DNA from: Bacteroidota bacterium
GTDB taxonomy: Bacteria; Bacteroidota; Bacteroidia; UBA8524
DNA: 64,000 nucleotides
Assembly: GCA_008933805.1 (NCBI GenBank)
Contig: WBUH01000003.1
Coordinates: 62,001-126,000 of the forward strand
Reading direction: 5' to 3'
Positions 1-9,255 of this stretch are shown here, piece by piece. Below the pieces are notes generated by a model. That model was given only the letters and a program-made list of their open reading frames with translations. It had not been told where the DNA came from and did not search any database. The translations under genes and the position numbers were made by a program. Position 1 is the stretch's first letter; each line of letters starts with the position of its first letter.

Positions 1-104
1 ATAAAACACCGCAACAAATACATCAAAAAACTTTTCAGAATTAACAAACAAGGACTACATTCATAGTAAATAACTGTCAACCTATTTTAGGACGACTCCC
101 TCAC

Positions 105-138
105 AAAAAAAAGCCAATGGCTAACGGCCAATGGCTTT
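105..138 (-). terminator. Rho-independent terminator of the tRNA-Ala gene
   Basis: Read on the minus strand, a stem built from AAGCCA/TGGCTT plus an inner GGCC-type stem (one internal mismatch) is followed directly by a run of eight T. It starts just past the 3' end of the tRNA, which fits transcription termination of a monocistronic tRNA. Confidence 0.75.
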
Positions 139-146
139 TAAGGAAG

Positions 147-220
<74 letters not shown>

Positions 221-477
221 TTTGAAAATTTAAAGGACGGCAAAGATATAAACTGCTGCGTGTGAAATGCAACTATTTATTAAAAAAGTTTACCCACTCC
301 TAATACATTTAGTTTTTGTGTACGTAACTCTCTCTTAACGTTTTATTTATACCCGTACGCCATCTTTGCTGCGTTGCAGTACCCATATAGCAATAGCAAT
401 TCATAGCTCTTTGGTGGCCTTTGTGGTTGGGAAACCACAAAGGCATTTTTATTGCAATAACAAGGGGCAACATTACG
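221..477. other. Intergenic region between tRNA-Ala and bamD
   Basis: I see no credible gene here. An open frame extends upstream of bamD to about 421, but it precedes the promoter of that gene and has no recognisable signal peptide, so I treat it as untranslated. The region presumably also holds the minus-strand promoter of the tRNA gene, which I could not pin down. Confidence 0.5.
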
Positions 478-509
478 TTGGAAATTAACGATACTAAATA
501 TTACCTTTG
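478..509 (+). promoter_or_regulatory. Bacteroidota-type promoter of bamD
   Basis: TTG at 478-480 and TACCTTTG at 502-509 match the -33 TTG and -7 TAnnTTTG consensus, with 21 nt between them. Transcription should begin around 513-517, almost at the ATG at 517, so the leader is very short or absent. The box also argues against an upstream start codon. Confidence 0.75.
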
Positions 510-516
510 CAGGTCA

Positions 517-1524
517 ATGCTTTTAAGCAAATACATAACAAAACCGTTGATAATTGTGCTATTGGGGCTTCTGGTAAGCTCTTGCAGCAAATTTTCAAAA
601 CTGATGAAGTCGGGCGATAGCGAGGCAAAGTTTGAAGCCGCTATGAAGTACTACGAAAAAAAGGACTACTACAAGGCAGGCCAACTGTTCGACGACTTAT
701 TACAAACCTACCGCGGTACTTTGCGTGCTGAGCAGGTGTATTACTACTATACGTACTGTAAATACCACCTGGCCGAAATACCGACGGCAGCCTTTCACTT
801 CCGAAACTTTTTCGAAACCTATACCAACAGCCAGTGGGCAGAGGAGTGTTATTACATGTATGCCTACTGTACCTATATTGAGGCATACCCGTATAACCTT
901 GACCCTTCATACACCTACAAAGCCATTGATGAGTTTCAATTGTTTGTAAACGTGTATCCGCAAAGCAAATACGTAGATAAGTGTAACCAATTGATTGATG
1001 AGTGCAGGGGACGTTTGCAGCTAAAAGCCTACAAAGCTGCTAAACTTTATTACAATATCGAGGATTATAAGGCAGCAATGGTTTCGTTTAAAAACCTGCT
1101 TAAAGATTTCCCTGATTTGGGCGAGAAGGAGAAAGAAGAATCGGAGTACCTTATTATTAAGGCCGCTTACAAATACGCTGAACAAAGTATTGATAAGAAA
1201 AAGAAGGAGCGTTACGGTGATGTAATTACTTCTTACAACTCATACAAAGAAACTTACCCCGCCGGTGAATACCTTAGCGATGCAAAAAGTTATGCCGAAA
1301 GAGCGCAACGTAGAATTGAAGAGCTTGACTTTTTAAACATTGTTACTGAGTATGAACTTGCCGACCAAGGCGACCAAGAGAAAAAATCGGAAGCCTTTAC
1401 CAAGGTAAAAAAAGAACTTGATGACTATATTGCAAAATTCCCCGAAGGCTTTTACACAAAACAAGCCAAGAAGTATGCAGTAAAAGTGCAGCAAAAGCTT
1501 ACCAAATTAACACCCACTAATTAG
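517..1524 (+). CDS. bamD: Outer membrane protein assembly factor BamD
   Basis: A lipoprotein of the beta-barrel assembly (BAM) machine. It sits on the periplasmic face of the outer membrane and helps fold barrel proteins delivered by chaperones. From the ATG at 517 the 335-residue product has a lipoprotein signal (hydrophobic residues 9-20, lipobox ending SSC, lipidated Cys about residue 23). Helical tetratricopeptide-like repeats rich in Tyr, Lys and Glu follow, as is usual for this family. The frame stays open to 421, but that extension would bury the signal peptide and lies upstream of the TACCTTTG box, so I chose 517. It leads a run with rpoZ-like, coaBC and a DUF4835 gene, an order I recall from other Bacteroidota. 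Confidence 0.88.
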   Translation: MLLSKYITKPLIIVLLGLLVSSCSKFSKLMKSGDSEAKFEAAMKYYEKKDYYKAGQLFDDLLQTYRGTLRAEQVYYYYTYCKYHLAEIPTAAFHFRNFFETYTNSQWAEECYYMYAYCTYIEAYPYNLDPSYTYKAIDEFQLFVNVYPQSKYVDKCNQLIDECRGRLQLKAYKAAKLYYNIEDYKAAMVSFKNLLKDFPDLGEKEKEESEYLIIKAAYKYAEQSIDKKKKERYGDVITSYNSYKETYPAGEYLSDAKSYAERAQRRIEELDFLNIVTEYELADQGDQEKKSEAFTKVKKELDDYIAKFPEGFYTKQAKKYAVKVQQKLTKLTPTN

Positions 1525-1544
1525 AATAACCACTTTAATACATT

Positions 1545-1865
1545 ATGATAGTTAAATCAAACGTGCCCGGTTCAACCATTCCCCGCGATGTTAGGGATCT
1601 TGAAAACCCAACCGGTAACCTGTACGAAAGCCTTGTAATTATTGCCAAAAGGGCTAACCAGATTTCGTCGCAGATAAAAGAAGAGTTGCACAACAAACTT
1701 TCTGAGTTTGCTACTGATAACGATACTCTTGAAGAAGTTTTTGAAAACCGTGAGCAAATAGAAATTTCTACTTACTACGAAAAACTTCCAAAACCAACCG
1801 TTATTGCTACTGAAGAGTTTCTTGGCGGTAAGGTTTACCACAGAAACCCCAACAAAGAACAATAA
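1545..1865 (+). CDS. rpoZ: RNA polymerase omega/Rpb6-like subunit
   Basis: A 106-residue soluble protein resembling the divergent omega (RpoZ/Rpb6) subunit of Bacteroidota RNA polymerase, which helps assemble and stabilise the beta-prime subunit. The core NLYESLVIIAKRANQI (about residues 26-41) fits the conserved omega/Rpb6 helix, where a Tyr/Arg-rich start leads to an A-x-R-A-x-Q pattern. A short acidic helix and a tail follow. It begins 20 nt after bamD and its TAA overlaps the coaBC ATG by one base (TAATG), so the two are translationally coupled. The family call rests on this motif and the neighbourhood. Confidence 0.8.
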   Translation: MIVKSNVPGSTIPRDVRDLENPTGNLYESLVIIAKRANQISSQIKEELHNKLSEFATDNDTLEEVFENREQIEISTYYEKLPKPTVIATEEFLGGKVYHRNPNKEQ

Positions 1866-3061
1866 TGCTTTCGGGCAAAAAAATTATTTTAGGTATAACG
1901 GGTAGTATTGCAGCCTACAAAGCTGCAATACTTACCCGTTTACTTGTTAAAGAAGGGGCTGAAGTAAAGGTGGTGATGACCGCCGCCTCGCAAGAGTTTA
2001 TTACCCCGCTTACCCTGTCCACCCTGTCAAAAAACCCTGTGTTGAGCCAATTTAAAAACGGCGATACGGGAGAATGGAACAACCATGTTGATTTGGGATT
2101 GTGGGGTGATGCAATGGTAATTGCTCCGGCATCGGCAAATACAATGGCTAAAATGGCTCAAGGCCTTTGCGATAGCCTGTTGTTGGCCACCTACTTATCA
2201 GCACGCTGCCCTGTTTTTTTTGCTCCTGCTATGGATTTAGATATGTACCGACACCCTGCAACGGCTGCTAATATTGCCGCCTTGCAATCGTACGGTAACG
2301 AACTAATCCCACCCGGAAACGGTGAACTTGCCAGCGGACTCAGCGGGGTTGGCCGCATGGCTGAACCCGAAGAGATTGTCGCTTTTCTGCGTAATTACTT
2401 TGGTACCAACCAACCGCTTAAGGATAAAAAAGCGATGGTGAGTGCAGGTCCTACGTATGAAAATATCGACCCTGTGAGGTTTATAGGCAACCACTCGAGC
2501 GGTAAAATGGGTTTTGCCATTGCCTTACAACTTGCTGAAAGGGGTGCACAGGTAACACTGGTTACAGGTCCTTCGCAGCAACACATCACACATCCTAATA
2601 TCACGAGGATTAATGTTACTTCGGCAAAGCAAATGTACGACGCCTGTGTATCGCACGCTGCCTCGCAGGATATTGTGGTGATGGCCGCAGCTGTGGCTGA
2701 CTATTCACCCGAAAGTGTGGCCGAAGAAAAAATTAAAAAAGCAGGGGAAGAAATGACCCTGAAATTGATAAAAACGCCTGATATACTAAAACAATTGGGG
2801 GCAACTAAACCAGCCGGCCAATTGCTTATTGGGTTTGCGCTTGAAACCAATAACGAATTGGAGCACGCACAAGAGAAACTGAAAAATAAAAACCTCGACT
2901 TTATCGTTCTTAACTCCATGCGGGATGAGGGGGCAGGTTTTGGCGTTGATACCAATAAAATTGTTATTATTGATAAAAATAATACCCGAACCGATTTTGG
3001 CTTAAAAAGCAAAACAGCGGTAGCGGTGGATATAGTAGATAAAATTATTTCGTTGCTGTGA
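1865..3061 (+). CDS. coaBC: Bifunctional phosphopantothenoylcysteine decarboxylase / phosphopantothenate-cysteine ligase
   Basis: Two consecutive steps of coenzyme A synthesis: CoaB ligates cysteine to 4'-phosphopantothenate, then CoaC (FMN-dependent) decarboxylates the product to 4'-phosphopantetheine. The N-terminal flavoprotein domain shows GITGSIAAYKA (residues 10-20) and a PAMDLDMY segment matching the P-x-M-N-x-x-M-type active-site loop, with Asp in place of the usual Asn. The C-terminal ligase domain begins near residue 185 with SAGPTYENIDPVRFIGN followed by SSGKMG. At 398 residues it is the normal bifunctional length. It overlaps both neighbours by one base, so it is firmly inside the operon. 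Confidence 0.95.
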   Translation: MLSGKKIILGITGSIAAYKAAILTRLLVKEGAEVKVVMTAASQEFITPLTLSTLSKNPVLSQFKNGDTGEWNNHVDLGLWGDAMVIAPASANTMAKMAQGLCDSLLLATYLSARCPVFFAPAMDLDMYRHPATAANIAALQSYGNELIPPGNGELASGLSGVGRMAEPEEIVAFLRNYFGTNQPLKDKKAMVSAGPTYENIDPVRFIGNHSSGKMGFAIALQLAERGAQVTLVTGPSQQHITHPNITRINVTSAKQMYDACVSHAASQDIVVMAAAVADYSPESVAEEKIKKAGEEMTLKLIKTPDILKQLGATKPAGQLLIGFALETNNELEHAQEKLKNKNLDFIVLNSMRDEGAGFGVDTNKIVIIDKNNTRTDFGLKSKTAVAVDIVDKIISLL

Positions 3062-3963
3062 TGAAAAAGATTCTTTGGCTAGTATTGTTTATTTTACCCT
3101 GTATAACCTTTGCGCAGGATTTTAACTGCCGCGTGCAGGTTATATACCCACAAATACAAGTGGCCAATACCCAACGGTTCAAAAACCTTGAAACATCTAT
3201 CAGCGAGTTTATTAATAACCGTAAGTGGAGTGCCGAGAAAACGCAAACCAACGAACGGATTGAGTGGAGCCTTATTATTAATGTAACGGAGTTTGATAAT
3301 GCATCAAGCTCATTTAAAGCAACCGCCCAGATACAAGCCAGCCGCCCTGTTTATAATACTTCGTACAACTCAGTACTGATAAATCAGGAAGACCCTTCGT
3401 GGCAGTTTGAGTACATTGATTTTCAGCCGATGGATTTTGCCGAAGGTCAATACAGTAACAACCTTACCTCGCTGGTAGCTTATTATATTTATATCGTATT
3501 AGGTCTTGACGGGGACTCGTTCAAGCTGGAAGGCGGTAGCGATTACTTTAATAAAGCTAACGCTATTATGCTTGCCGCTCAACAACGCGGTATTCCCGGT
3601 TGGCAAACTACCGACGGAGGTAATAAAAACCGTTACTGGTTGATTGAAAACATATTGAGCGACCGTTTTAAACCCATGCGCGAAGCGTATTACAAATACC
3701 ATATTAAAGGCATGGATGTGATGAGTACCTCGGTAGAAGAGGCTCGTTTGCAAATCACTGCCTCGTTGCAGTTATTGCAAAAGGTGGCCAAAATAATGCC
3801 TAACTCAATGCTGTTAAAAGTTTGGTTTAATGCCAAGCGCGACGAGATTATCAATATCTATTGCAAAGCACTTACTGCGGATAAAAACAAAGTAGTAGAA
3901 ATTTTGAAAGAGGCCGACCCTGCTAACGGAGCCAAGTACGACGGTATTAAAACCTGTAATTAA
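3061..3963 (+). CDS. DUF4835 family secreted protein
   Basis: A 300-residue protein with a signal peptide (MKKILWLVLFILPCITFA, cleavage likely before QDF). I recognise it as the Bacteroidota DUF4835 family from its YPQIQVANTQRF segment, the SYN/LINQEDPSWQFEYIDFQPM stretch, and its constant position after coaBC. Function is unknown; a periplasmic or outer-membrane-associated role is inferred from the signal peptide. The coaBC TGA and this ATG share a base (TGATG). A GTG one codon earlier is also possible, but the ATG is the natural start. Confidence 0.85.
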   Translation: MKKILWLVLFILPCITFAQDFNCRVQVIYPQIQVANTQRFKNLETSISEFINNRKWSAEKTQTNERIEWSLIINVTEFDNASSSFKATAQIQASRPVYNTSYNSVLINQEDPSWQFEYIDFQPMDFAEGQYSNNLTSLVAYYIYIVLGLDGDSFKLEGGSDYFNKANAIMLAAQQRGIPGWQTTDGGNKNRYWLIENILSDRFKPMREAYYKYHIKGMDVMSTSVEEARLQITASLQLLQKVAKIMPNSMLLKVWFNAKRDEIINIYCKALTADKNKVVEILKEADPANGAKYDGIKTCN

Positions 3964-3989
3964 ACTTCCCCTTTCTCGCCCCTGCTTTC

Positions 3990-4286
3990 TTACACAAGAA
4001 ACTTAAAGTACACTATAACTGCACCCCACAACATGGTGGATAGGATAATTCCTCTGGGTGCCATTTCGTATTTAAACAGATACAACAAGAAAAACGAGGC
4101 TAGGTTTATTATCAGCGATATGCTGAGCAAACGGGGCATTAAACCCAAGTATATAGCCTCTTTCATAAACTCAAGCGGAGGCAAATCAGCGTAATGCCTC
4201 AAATATATTCCTGTATATACGAACACGGGCAAAAACAACCCCATTACCCCTCCTGCCCACATCTTATCCAACTTTTGCTTCCACAT
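3990..4286 (-). CDS. Small three-helix membrane protein, unknown
   Basis: A 98-residue protein with a short basic N-terminus and three hydrophobic stretches (about residues 11-28, 49-69 and 77-96), so probably an inner-membrane protein. I do not recognise a family. It is convergent with the DUF4835 gene, with only a 26-nt gap, and transcribed away from the HNH nuclease gene. It has normal base composition and an ATG start. Confidence 0.7.
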   Translation of the reverse strand: MWKQKLDKMWAGGVMGLFLPVFVYTGIYLRHYADLPPLEFMKEAIYLGLMPRLLSISLIINLASFFLLYLFKYEMAPRGIILSTMLWGAVIVYFKFLV

Positions 4287-4483
4287 ACTGCAAATATATA
4301 CAATAGAGGTGCTTAGTGCCTAAAAGGTATAGCCACCGTTTATCCATTATTTACAACGTGAGTATTGTTGGTTAAATAATAATACCGCCATTTATATAAA
4401 TACTATGGTATAAAACACATAACTGGCTGAAATTTCAGTTTATTTTCAAACCAACAAGTAGTTTTTTAATTTAAGGAAGAGTA

Positions 4484-5056
4484 ATGGGCGGCACAGAGAA
4501 TTACCCCGGAGAAATTTGGAAGGAGATTGAGTTTTCAGGGTATCCTTCGCACCCGGTTTACGAAGTATCTAACTTTGGCCGTGTGAAAAGTTACGCATAC
4601 AGCACAACAGGCCGCATGATAAAAGGCACATCTTCTGCCGGTTATAAGGTTTTTAAAACAAAACTGCTGGATGCCGATGGTAATTTAAAAGACCAGAGTT
4701 TTCTTATACACCGCTTGGTAGCACAATATTTTCTGCCGAATGAAGATACCGGACGTGCTTTTGTAATCCACAAAGACCACGACAAAGAAAACAACCACAT
4801 TAATAACTTGCTGTGGGCTACCCAAGACGAAGTAAATAAGCACAATGCCACTAACCCTAACGTGATACGGAATAATATTGAAAACCGTAATAAGGGTAAT
4901 TATAAGCTGAACGAAGCCAAAGTAAAGGTGATTAAAAAACAGGTGCAAAAAAACAAAACCCGTCCCCGCCTTATTGCTAAACAGTTTGGTATATCAGTAA
5001 CTCAGCTCAACCGCATTATTAAGGGTGAAAACTGGGGGCAGGTAAGAGTTGACTAA
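4484..5056 (+). CDS. Solitary NUMOD4-HNH endonuclease-like protein with C-terminal helix-turn-helix
   Basis: A 190-residue protein with three parts. Residues about 9-60 form a NUMOD4-type module (IWKEIEF, YEVSNFGRVKS), a DNA-binding repeat found in homing endonucleases. Residues about 72-121 form an HNH_3-type nuclease: IHRLVA, H96-K-D-H99-D, N103-N104, and N107-N-L-L. Residues about 145-188 look like a helix-turn-helix (LIAKQFGISVTQLNRIIKGE). No intron, intein or phage genes surround it, so it is a free-standing copy. It could be a relic mobile endonuclease or a domesticated regulator. The domain calls are firm; the biological role is open. Confidence 0.82.
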   Translation: MGGTENYPGEIWKEIEFSGYPSHPVYEVSNFGRVKSYAYSTTGRMIKGTSSAGYKVFKTKLLDADGNLKDQSFLIHRLVAQYFLPNEDTGRAFVIHKDHDKENNHINNLLWATQDEVNKHNATNPNVIRNNIENRNKGNYKLNEAKVKVIKKQVQKNKTRPRLIAKQFGISVTQLNRIIKGENWGQVRVD

Positions 5057-5063
5057 TTAATAG

Positions 5064-5588
5064 TTATTTTGCCGCCGCAAACGATTTGCACACTTTTATA
5101 AAAAATCCTGCATATTTATCAAAATCACTTGCCTTTGCTGAGCAAGTAATTACATACCCTTTATTATCAATAATAAATAAGTAACTCAATACTTTAAGGT
5201 TAAATCCTGCCGCCTTGTGGCTGTAGATAATGGTGCCCGCCTGCATACCGCTTTTCACCTTATCAACCCCTACAGAATCTACCTTCACATTGGTTAATAC
5301 GGATTTTATTCCCGCAGCGCTTAAATCCCTGTAATATTCCACCGTAATTCCGGTTAAATCTGTGGGGTCAACCACTACGTTTATATTCTCTGAAAAATCA
5401 TCGTTATCACTCTCCCTTGGGGCAATCGCCATCATTACAATTTGCGGGGTAAAGTTCTCGCTTAATTGCCATGCCTCAGGGTAATCTACTGTAAAGTTTT
5501 CAGTGGTAGACTTATAGTGCTTATATTTTTGCGCACTCGCAGCCAAAGCCACAATTAGAAAAAACAGTATAAACGTTATTTTTTTCAC
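5064..5588 (-). CDS. Secreted PsbP/DcrB-like protein
   Basis: A 174-residue protein with a clear signal peptide (MKKITFILFFLIVALAASA, then QKYKHY). The mature part contains FTVDYPEAW near the start, an I-A-P-R-E-S-D motif, and a long beta-rich middle. This is the pattern of PsbP/DcrB (DUF1795-like) domains, which bind or stabilise membrane partners. The start codon is GTG. It follows recN by 8 nt on the same strand, so the two are probably co-transcribed. Family assignment is moderate. Confidence 0.65.
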   Translation of the reverse strand: MKKITFILFFLIVALAASAQKYKHYKSTTENFTVDYPEAWQLSENFTPQIVMMAIAPRESDNDDFSENINVVVDPTDLTGITVEYYRDLSAAGIKSVLTNVKVDSVGVDKVKSGMQAGTIIYSHKAAGFNLKVLSYLFIIDNKGYVITCSAKASDFDKYAGFFIKVCKSFAAAK

Positions 5589-5596
5589 TACAACAA

Positions 5597-7261
5597 TTAA
5601 TTCATGGTTAATAATTCACGCGCACTTGCCCTTGCTGAATCGCTTGGGGTATCGCCGCTTATCATTTTTGCTATTTCCTCCACCCTTTCGGTTTCACTAA
5701 GCTGTTTCAACTGAGTTTCGGTAGTATTGTTTTTTACTTCTTTATAAACAAAAAAGTGTCGGTGCCCTGTACCTGCAATTTGGGGTAAGTGGGTAACGCT
5801 GATTACCTGATGGTTTTGCGCCAACGTTTTCATCACACGGCCTGTTTTTCCGGCTACTTCGCCTGATATACCCGTATCAATCTCATCAAAAATAAGGGTG
5901 GGTAGTTTCACATTATCAGCCACTAATGATTTTATAGCCAGCATAAGGCGCGAAAGCTCGCCGCCTGATGCCACTTTATTAAGCGGTTGCAACGCACTGC
6001 CCGGGTTTGATGAAAACAGGAAGTTCACAACATCAGCCCCTGTTTCATTTAAATCGCCTTCGGGCAACAGAGTAATACCTACTTCAATTTTTGCATTGGG
6101 CATACCCACCTGTGCCAATACCTGCGCCACATTTTGCTGTATGGGTTGAGCTTGTGCAAGGCGGTTACGGCTAAGTGTAGCGGCCATTTCAGTAAGCTGA
6201 TTTTTCAACTGTTCGCACGTTTGGGTAAGGTGCTGAATTTCTTCATCCCTGCCCCCCGCAGCATCCAGCTTATCAGCCAACTGATACTGTATTTCTATCA
6301 GTTGTGCCGTGGTTTCGCATTGGTGCTTTTTCAGCAGATTATACAACAGTTGTAAACGTTGGTTAATGTTATACAACCGCTCATCATCGGCCTGAACCGT
6401 ATCGCTAATGGTGTTCAGTTCATTGGCCACATCTTTCAGCTCAATCAAAGTACTGTCAATGCGTTGTGCCAGTAAGGCCAGTCGTTCATCGTTTTTACCC
6501 GCACTTGCCACCAATGTTTTGGTTTGGTTTAGCAAATCCACCACAGGCATTTCGCTTTCGGCCAGCAAGTGATAGGCGTTTAGTGAGTTCTGGCGTATTT
6601 CTTCGGCGTGGCTCAGCAACTCTTGCTCCTTCTCTAATTGTTCCAGTTCGTCGGGTAGCAGCGTAGCATCGGCCAGCTCATTGTACAAAAAGGTGGAGTA
6701 ATCAATATCACGTTTTGCAGCCTCTTCTTCGGCCTGCAACGCCTTTAGTTTCGACTCTGCCTGTTTATACGTACGGAATATTTCTTTGTATTCTTTTAAT
6801 AACGAAAAATGCCCTGCGAATGAATCAACTACCGAAAGCTGAAAGGTTTTATCATTCAACCCCAATGTTTCATGTTGGCTATGAACCGATACAAGCTGGT
6901 TGCCCAACTCTTTCAACACAGTAAGTTGTACAGGAGTATCGTTGATAAATGCCCTCGATTTGCCCGATTCGGTTATTTCGCGGCGGATAATGGTAGTATT
7001 GTCGTAATCCAGTTCGTTTTCGGCAAAAAACTCCTCAAGCCCGTAGCCTTTAATATCAAATATTCCTTCAACCACACATTTCTCATCCAAGCTACCCAAT
7101 GACTTCACATCGGCCCTGTCGCCCAAAATAAGCCCCAGTGCTCCCAGTAATATTGATTTTCCGGCACCCGTTTCACCCGTTATAATATTCATTTGCGGAT
7201 GAAACTGTGTGTTAAGGTTTTTTATCAGTGCAAAATTTTGAACCTTTAGTTGCGAAAGCAT
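5597..7261 (-). CDS. recN: DNA repair protein RecN
   Basis: An SMC-like ATPase that acts early in double-strand-break repair. The N-terminus has Walker A GETGAGKS (residues 29-36). The long middle is a coiled coil rich in Glu, Gln and Leu, and the C-terminal half carries the ABC signature SGGELSRLMLAIK and Walker B TLIFDEIDTGISG. At 554 residues it is full length. A TACCTTTG box lies only 7 nt before the ATG, predicting a nearly leaderless transcript. The DcrB-like gene follows in the same direction. Confidence 0.96.
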   Translation of the reverse strand: MLSQLKVQNFALIKNLNTQFHPQMNIITGETGAGKSILLGALGLILGDRADVKSLGSLDEKCVVEGIFDIKGYGLEEFFAENELDYDNTTIIRREITESGKSRAFINDTPVQLTVLKELGNQLVSVHSQHETLGLNDKTFQLSVVDSFAGHFSLLKEYKEIFRTYKQAESKLKALQAEEEAAKRDIDYSTFLYNELADATLLPDELEQLEKEQELLSHAEEIRQNSLNAYHLLAESEMPVVDLLNQTKTLVASAGKNDERLALLAQRIDSTLIELKDVANELNTISDTVQADDERLYNINQRLQLLYNLLKKHQCETTAQLIEIQYQLADKLDAAGGRDEEIQHLTQTCEQLKNQLTEMAATLSRNRLAQAQPIQQNVAQVLAQVGMPNAKIEVGITLLPEGDLNETGADVVNFLFSSNPGSALQPLNKVASGGELSRLMLAIKSLVADNVKLPTLIFDEIDTGISGEVAGKTGRVMKTLAQNHQVISVTHLPQIAGTGHRHFFVYKEVKNNTTETQLKQLSETERVEEIAKMISGDTPSDSARASARELLTMN

Positions 7262-7268
7262 ACAGCCC

Positions 7269-7276
7269 CAAAGGTA
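7269..7276 (-). promoter_or_regulatory. -7 box of recN
   Basis: On the minus strand this reads TACCTTTG, an exact TAnnTTTG match, with only 7 nt before the recN ATG. I found no -33 TTG at the expected spacing. Confidence 0.55.
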
Positions 7277-7399
7277 ATAATTTGCGTTGGGTTGGTTTTA
7301 AAAGTTTTACCTCAAAACATTGCCCGTTTGGTACACAAAAAAGGCAGCTTTATAACTATATTGGTATCTGTTTTCAGCTAAAAGTACCAGTTTTGCGCC

Positions 7400-8401
7400 A
7401 TGCTAAAAGGCTATAACATCAGAACAGGGATTATCTTCTCGGCCTCAATAGCTGCGCTTGCTACCGTTCCGCGCCTTATCCGCTTCGATTTTGATAATAT
7501 TAATATCGGCATCGAAAGCTTCTTGTTCCTGTTTGTAAACCTTTTTGGCAATTGGCTCACCCATCATCTTGTACTGCACAAACTTGGCACAAAAAGGTCG
7601 ATACTAACGGGCAGTGCTGCCATTATAGCCGGCGTGGTATTTACCCTTACGTTTACCTACCTATACAAGTTGGTTGCAACATTACCGCTGGGCATTTTGC
7701 TTTCAAGAGAAATGAATACCCAGCAGCTTACGGGTATCTACTTCTTCCGCTCATTACTCATCAGTGCTTTTACCTTTTTTGTGGTGTATTACTTCAAAAT
7801 GCTGTTTGCCCTGCAACAATCAAAACTTGAAAACGAATACCTGAAACAAGAAAGTTTAAAAGCAGAGTTGGCCTCATTAAGGCAACAAATAAGTCCGCAT
7901 TTTTTGTTCAATTCGCTCAGCAACCTATCATCGCTTTCTACTGATACCAATGTAAAAGAGTACATCATCAAATTATCTGATGTGTACCGCTATGTATTGC
8001 AGTTTCAGGAACAAAACGAGGTGTTGCTTGAGCAGGAGTTGAGTTTTATCAACTCATACATTTATATCCTTCAATCGAGGTTTGAGGAAGGGGTATCGTT
8101 TACCATTACTATTAGCGAAGAAGCCCGAAACGGTAAAATATTGCCCTTGGCTATACAATTACTGGTTGAAAATGCTGTGAAGCACAACGTGCTTTCGTAC
8201 ACCAAACCTTTACAGATAAACATCTATGATGCCGACGGCTACATAGTTGTTGAAAATAACTACCGACCCAAAGAAACCCTTGAAAGAGGGTCGGGTATCG
8301 GGCTAAACAATCTTTGCCAACGCTACCGCCTGTTTGCCGGTAAAGAGGTGATAATTGAACATACCCCCCATTTATTTAAAGTATTAGTACCCCTTTTATA
8401 A
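7400..8401 (+). CDS. LytS/AlgZ-type sensor histidine kinase
   Basis: An inner-membrane kinase of the His_kinase (PF06580) type. Four hydrophobic segments occupy about residues 10-130. A short coiled coil (QQSKLENEYLKQESLK) links them to the catalytic part. The phospho-acceptor is the His of QISPHFLFNSLSNL, with the N-box in LLVENAVKHNV and a glycine-rich G-x-G-I-G-L-N-N near the end. No periplasmic sensor domain is visible, so the stimulus is probably sensed in the membrane. Its TAA overlaps the ATG of the LytTR regulator by one base. Confidence 0.9.
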   Translation: MLKGYNIRTGIIFSASIAALATVPRLIRFDFDNINIGIESFLFLFVNLFGNWLTHHLVLHKLGTKRSILTGSAAIIAGVVFTLTFTYLYKLVATLPLGILLSREMNTQQLTGIYFFRSLLISAFTFFVVYYFKMLFALQQSKLENEYLKQESLKAELASLRQQISPHFLFNSLSNLSSLSTDTNVKEYIIKLSDVYRYVLQFQEQNEVLLEQELSFINSYIYILQSRFEEGVSFTITISEEARNGKILPLAIQLLVENAVKHNVLSYTKPLQINIYDADGYIVVENNYRPKETLERGSGIGLNNLCQRYRLFAGKEVIIEHTPHLFKVLVPLL

Positions 8402-9174
8402 TGAAAGTATTGATAATTGAGGATGAACGCAAACCCGCGCAGGAACTGAAGCAACTGCTGATAAAACTGCGCCCCGAATGGCAGGTGCTGGATATAATAC
8501 CGGGCGCTGAAGATGCCATTGAGTGGTTTGCGGTCAACCCAATGCCCGATTTGATTTTTAGTGATATACAACTGGCCGATGCTACCAGTTTCAGGATTTT
8601 TGAACAGGTGAAACCCACTTGCCCTATTATTTTTTGTACGGCGTATGATGAGTACGCTATTAAGGCTTTTGAAACCAACGGCATTGATTACCTGCTAAAG
8701 CCTATCGACGGTGCAAAACTTGAAAAATCGCTGGATAAACTAACCCGCTTTGAAAATATGTTTGGAGCTGCTGATACCAACGGATATGATTTGGTATCGC
8801 AACTAATTGGCAAAATGAAGGCAAGCTCTAACAAAACCTTGTTGGTGCATTATAAAGAGAAGATTATTCCCCTTAAATACAGTGAGGTAGCCTATTTTTA
8901 TTACCAACAGGGCATTGTTATTACCAAACTGCACAGCGGGCAACAATACTTTTTGGCAAAAACCATTGACGAGCTTGAAACGCTTGCCAACCCTGATGAT
9001 TTTTTCAGAGCCAACAGGCAATGTCTGCTTAGCCGCAATGCCATAAAATCGGTGGAACGTTTTTTTGGTCGCAAGCTGGTGGCCCACCTCCACACGGATG
9101 TGCCCGAACCTATTGTGGTGAGCAAAGCCAAATCGGGGGCATTTTTGTTATGGCTTGAGGGAGTGGATAGCTAA
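8401..9174 (+). CDS. LytTR-family response regulator
   Basis: The partner of the kinase upstream. The N-terminal receiver shows the acidic pocket EDE (residues 7-9), phospho-acceptor Asp55 in FSDIQL, the Thr of FCTAYDEYA, and the Lys of LLKPIDG. The C-terminal domain (about 145-257) is a LytTR DNA-binding domain, with VHYKEKIIPLKYSEVAYF and the FFRANRQCLLSRNAI segment. Such proteins bind paired direct repeats. The target may be the outer-membrane gene immediately downstream, but no operator is evident. Confidence 0.92.
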   Translation: MKVLIIEDERKPAQELKQLLIKLRPEWQVLDIIPGAEDAIEWFAVNPMPDLIFSDIQLADATSFRIFEQVKPTCPIIFCTAYDEYAIKAFETNGIDYLLKPIDGAKLEKSLDKLTRFENMFGAADTNGYDLVSQLIGKMKASSNKTLLVHYKEKIIPLKYSEVAYFYYQQGIVITKLHSGQQYFLAKTIDELETLANPDDFFRANRQCLLSRNAIKSVERFFGRKLVAHLHTDVPEPIVVSKAKSGAFLLWLEGVDS

Positions 9175-9241
9175 TTGGTATTACGATGGGCACATTGCCC
9201 GCTTCAACTCAAAAATCCTTACCTACTAAATACCGTACTTA

Positions 9242-9249
9242 TAGTTTTG
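9242..9249 (+). promoter_or_regulatory. -7 box before the 9.26-kb outer-membrane gene
   Basis: TAGTTTTG matches TAnnTTTG and lies 6 nt before the ATG at 9256. It supports that ATG rather than the in-frame TTG-type starts from 9175, and predicts a nearly leaderless mRNA. Confidence 0.55.
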
Positions 9250-9255
9250 CAGTGT

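Noticed and set aside
421-516. N-terminal extension of BamD
   Set aside because: It lies upstream of the TACCTTTG promoter box and would bury the lipoprotein signal peptide, so it is not part of the protein.
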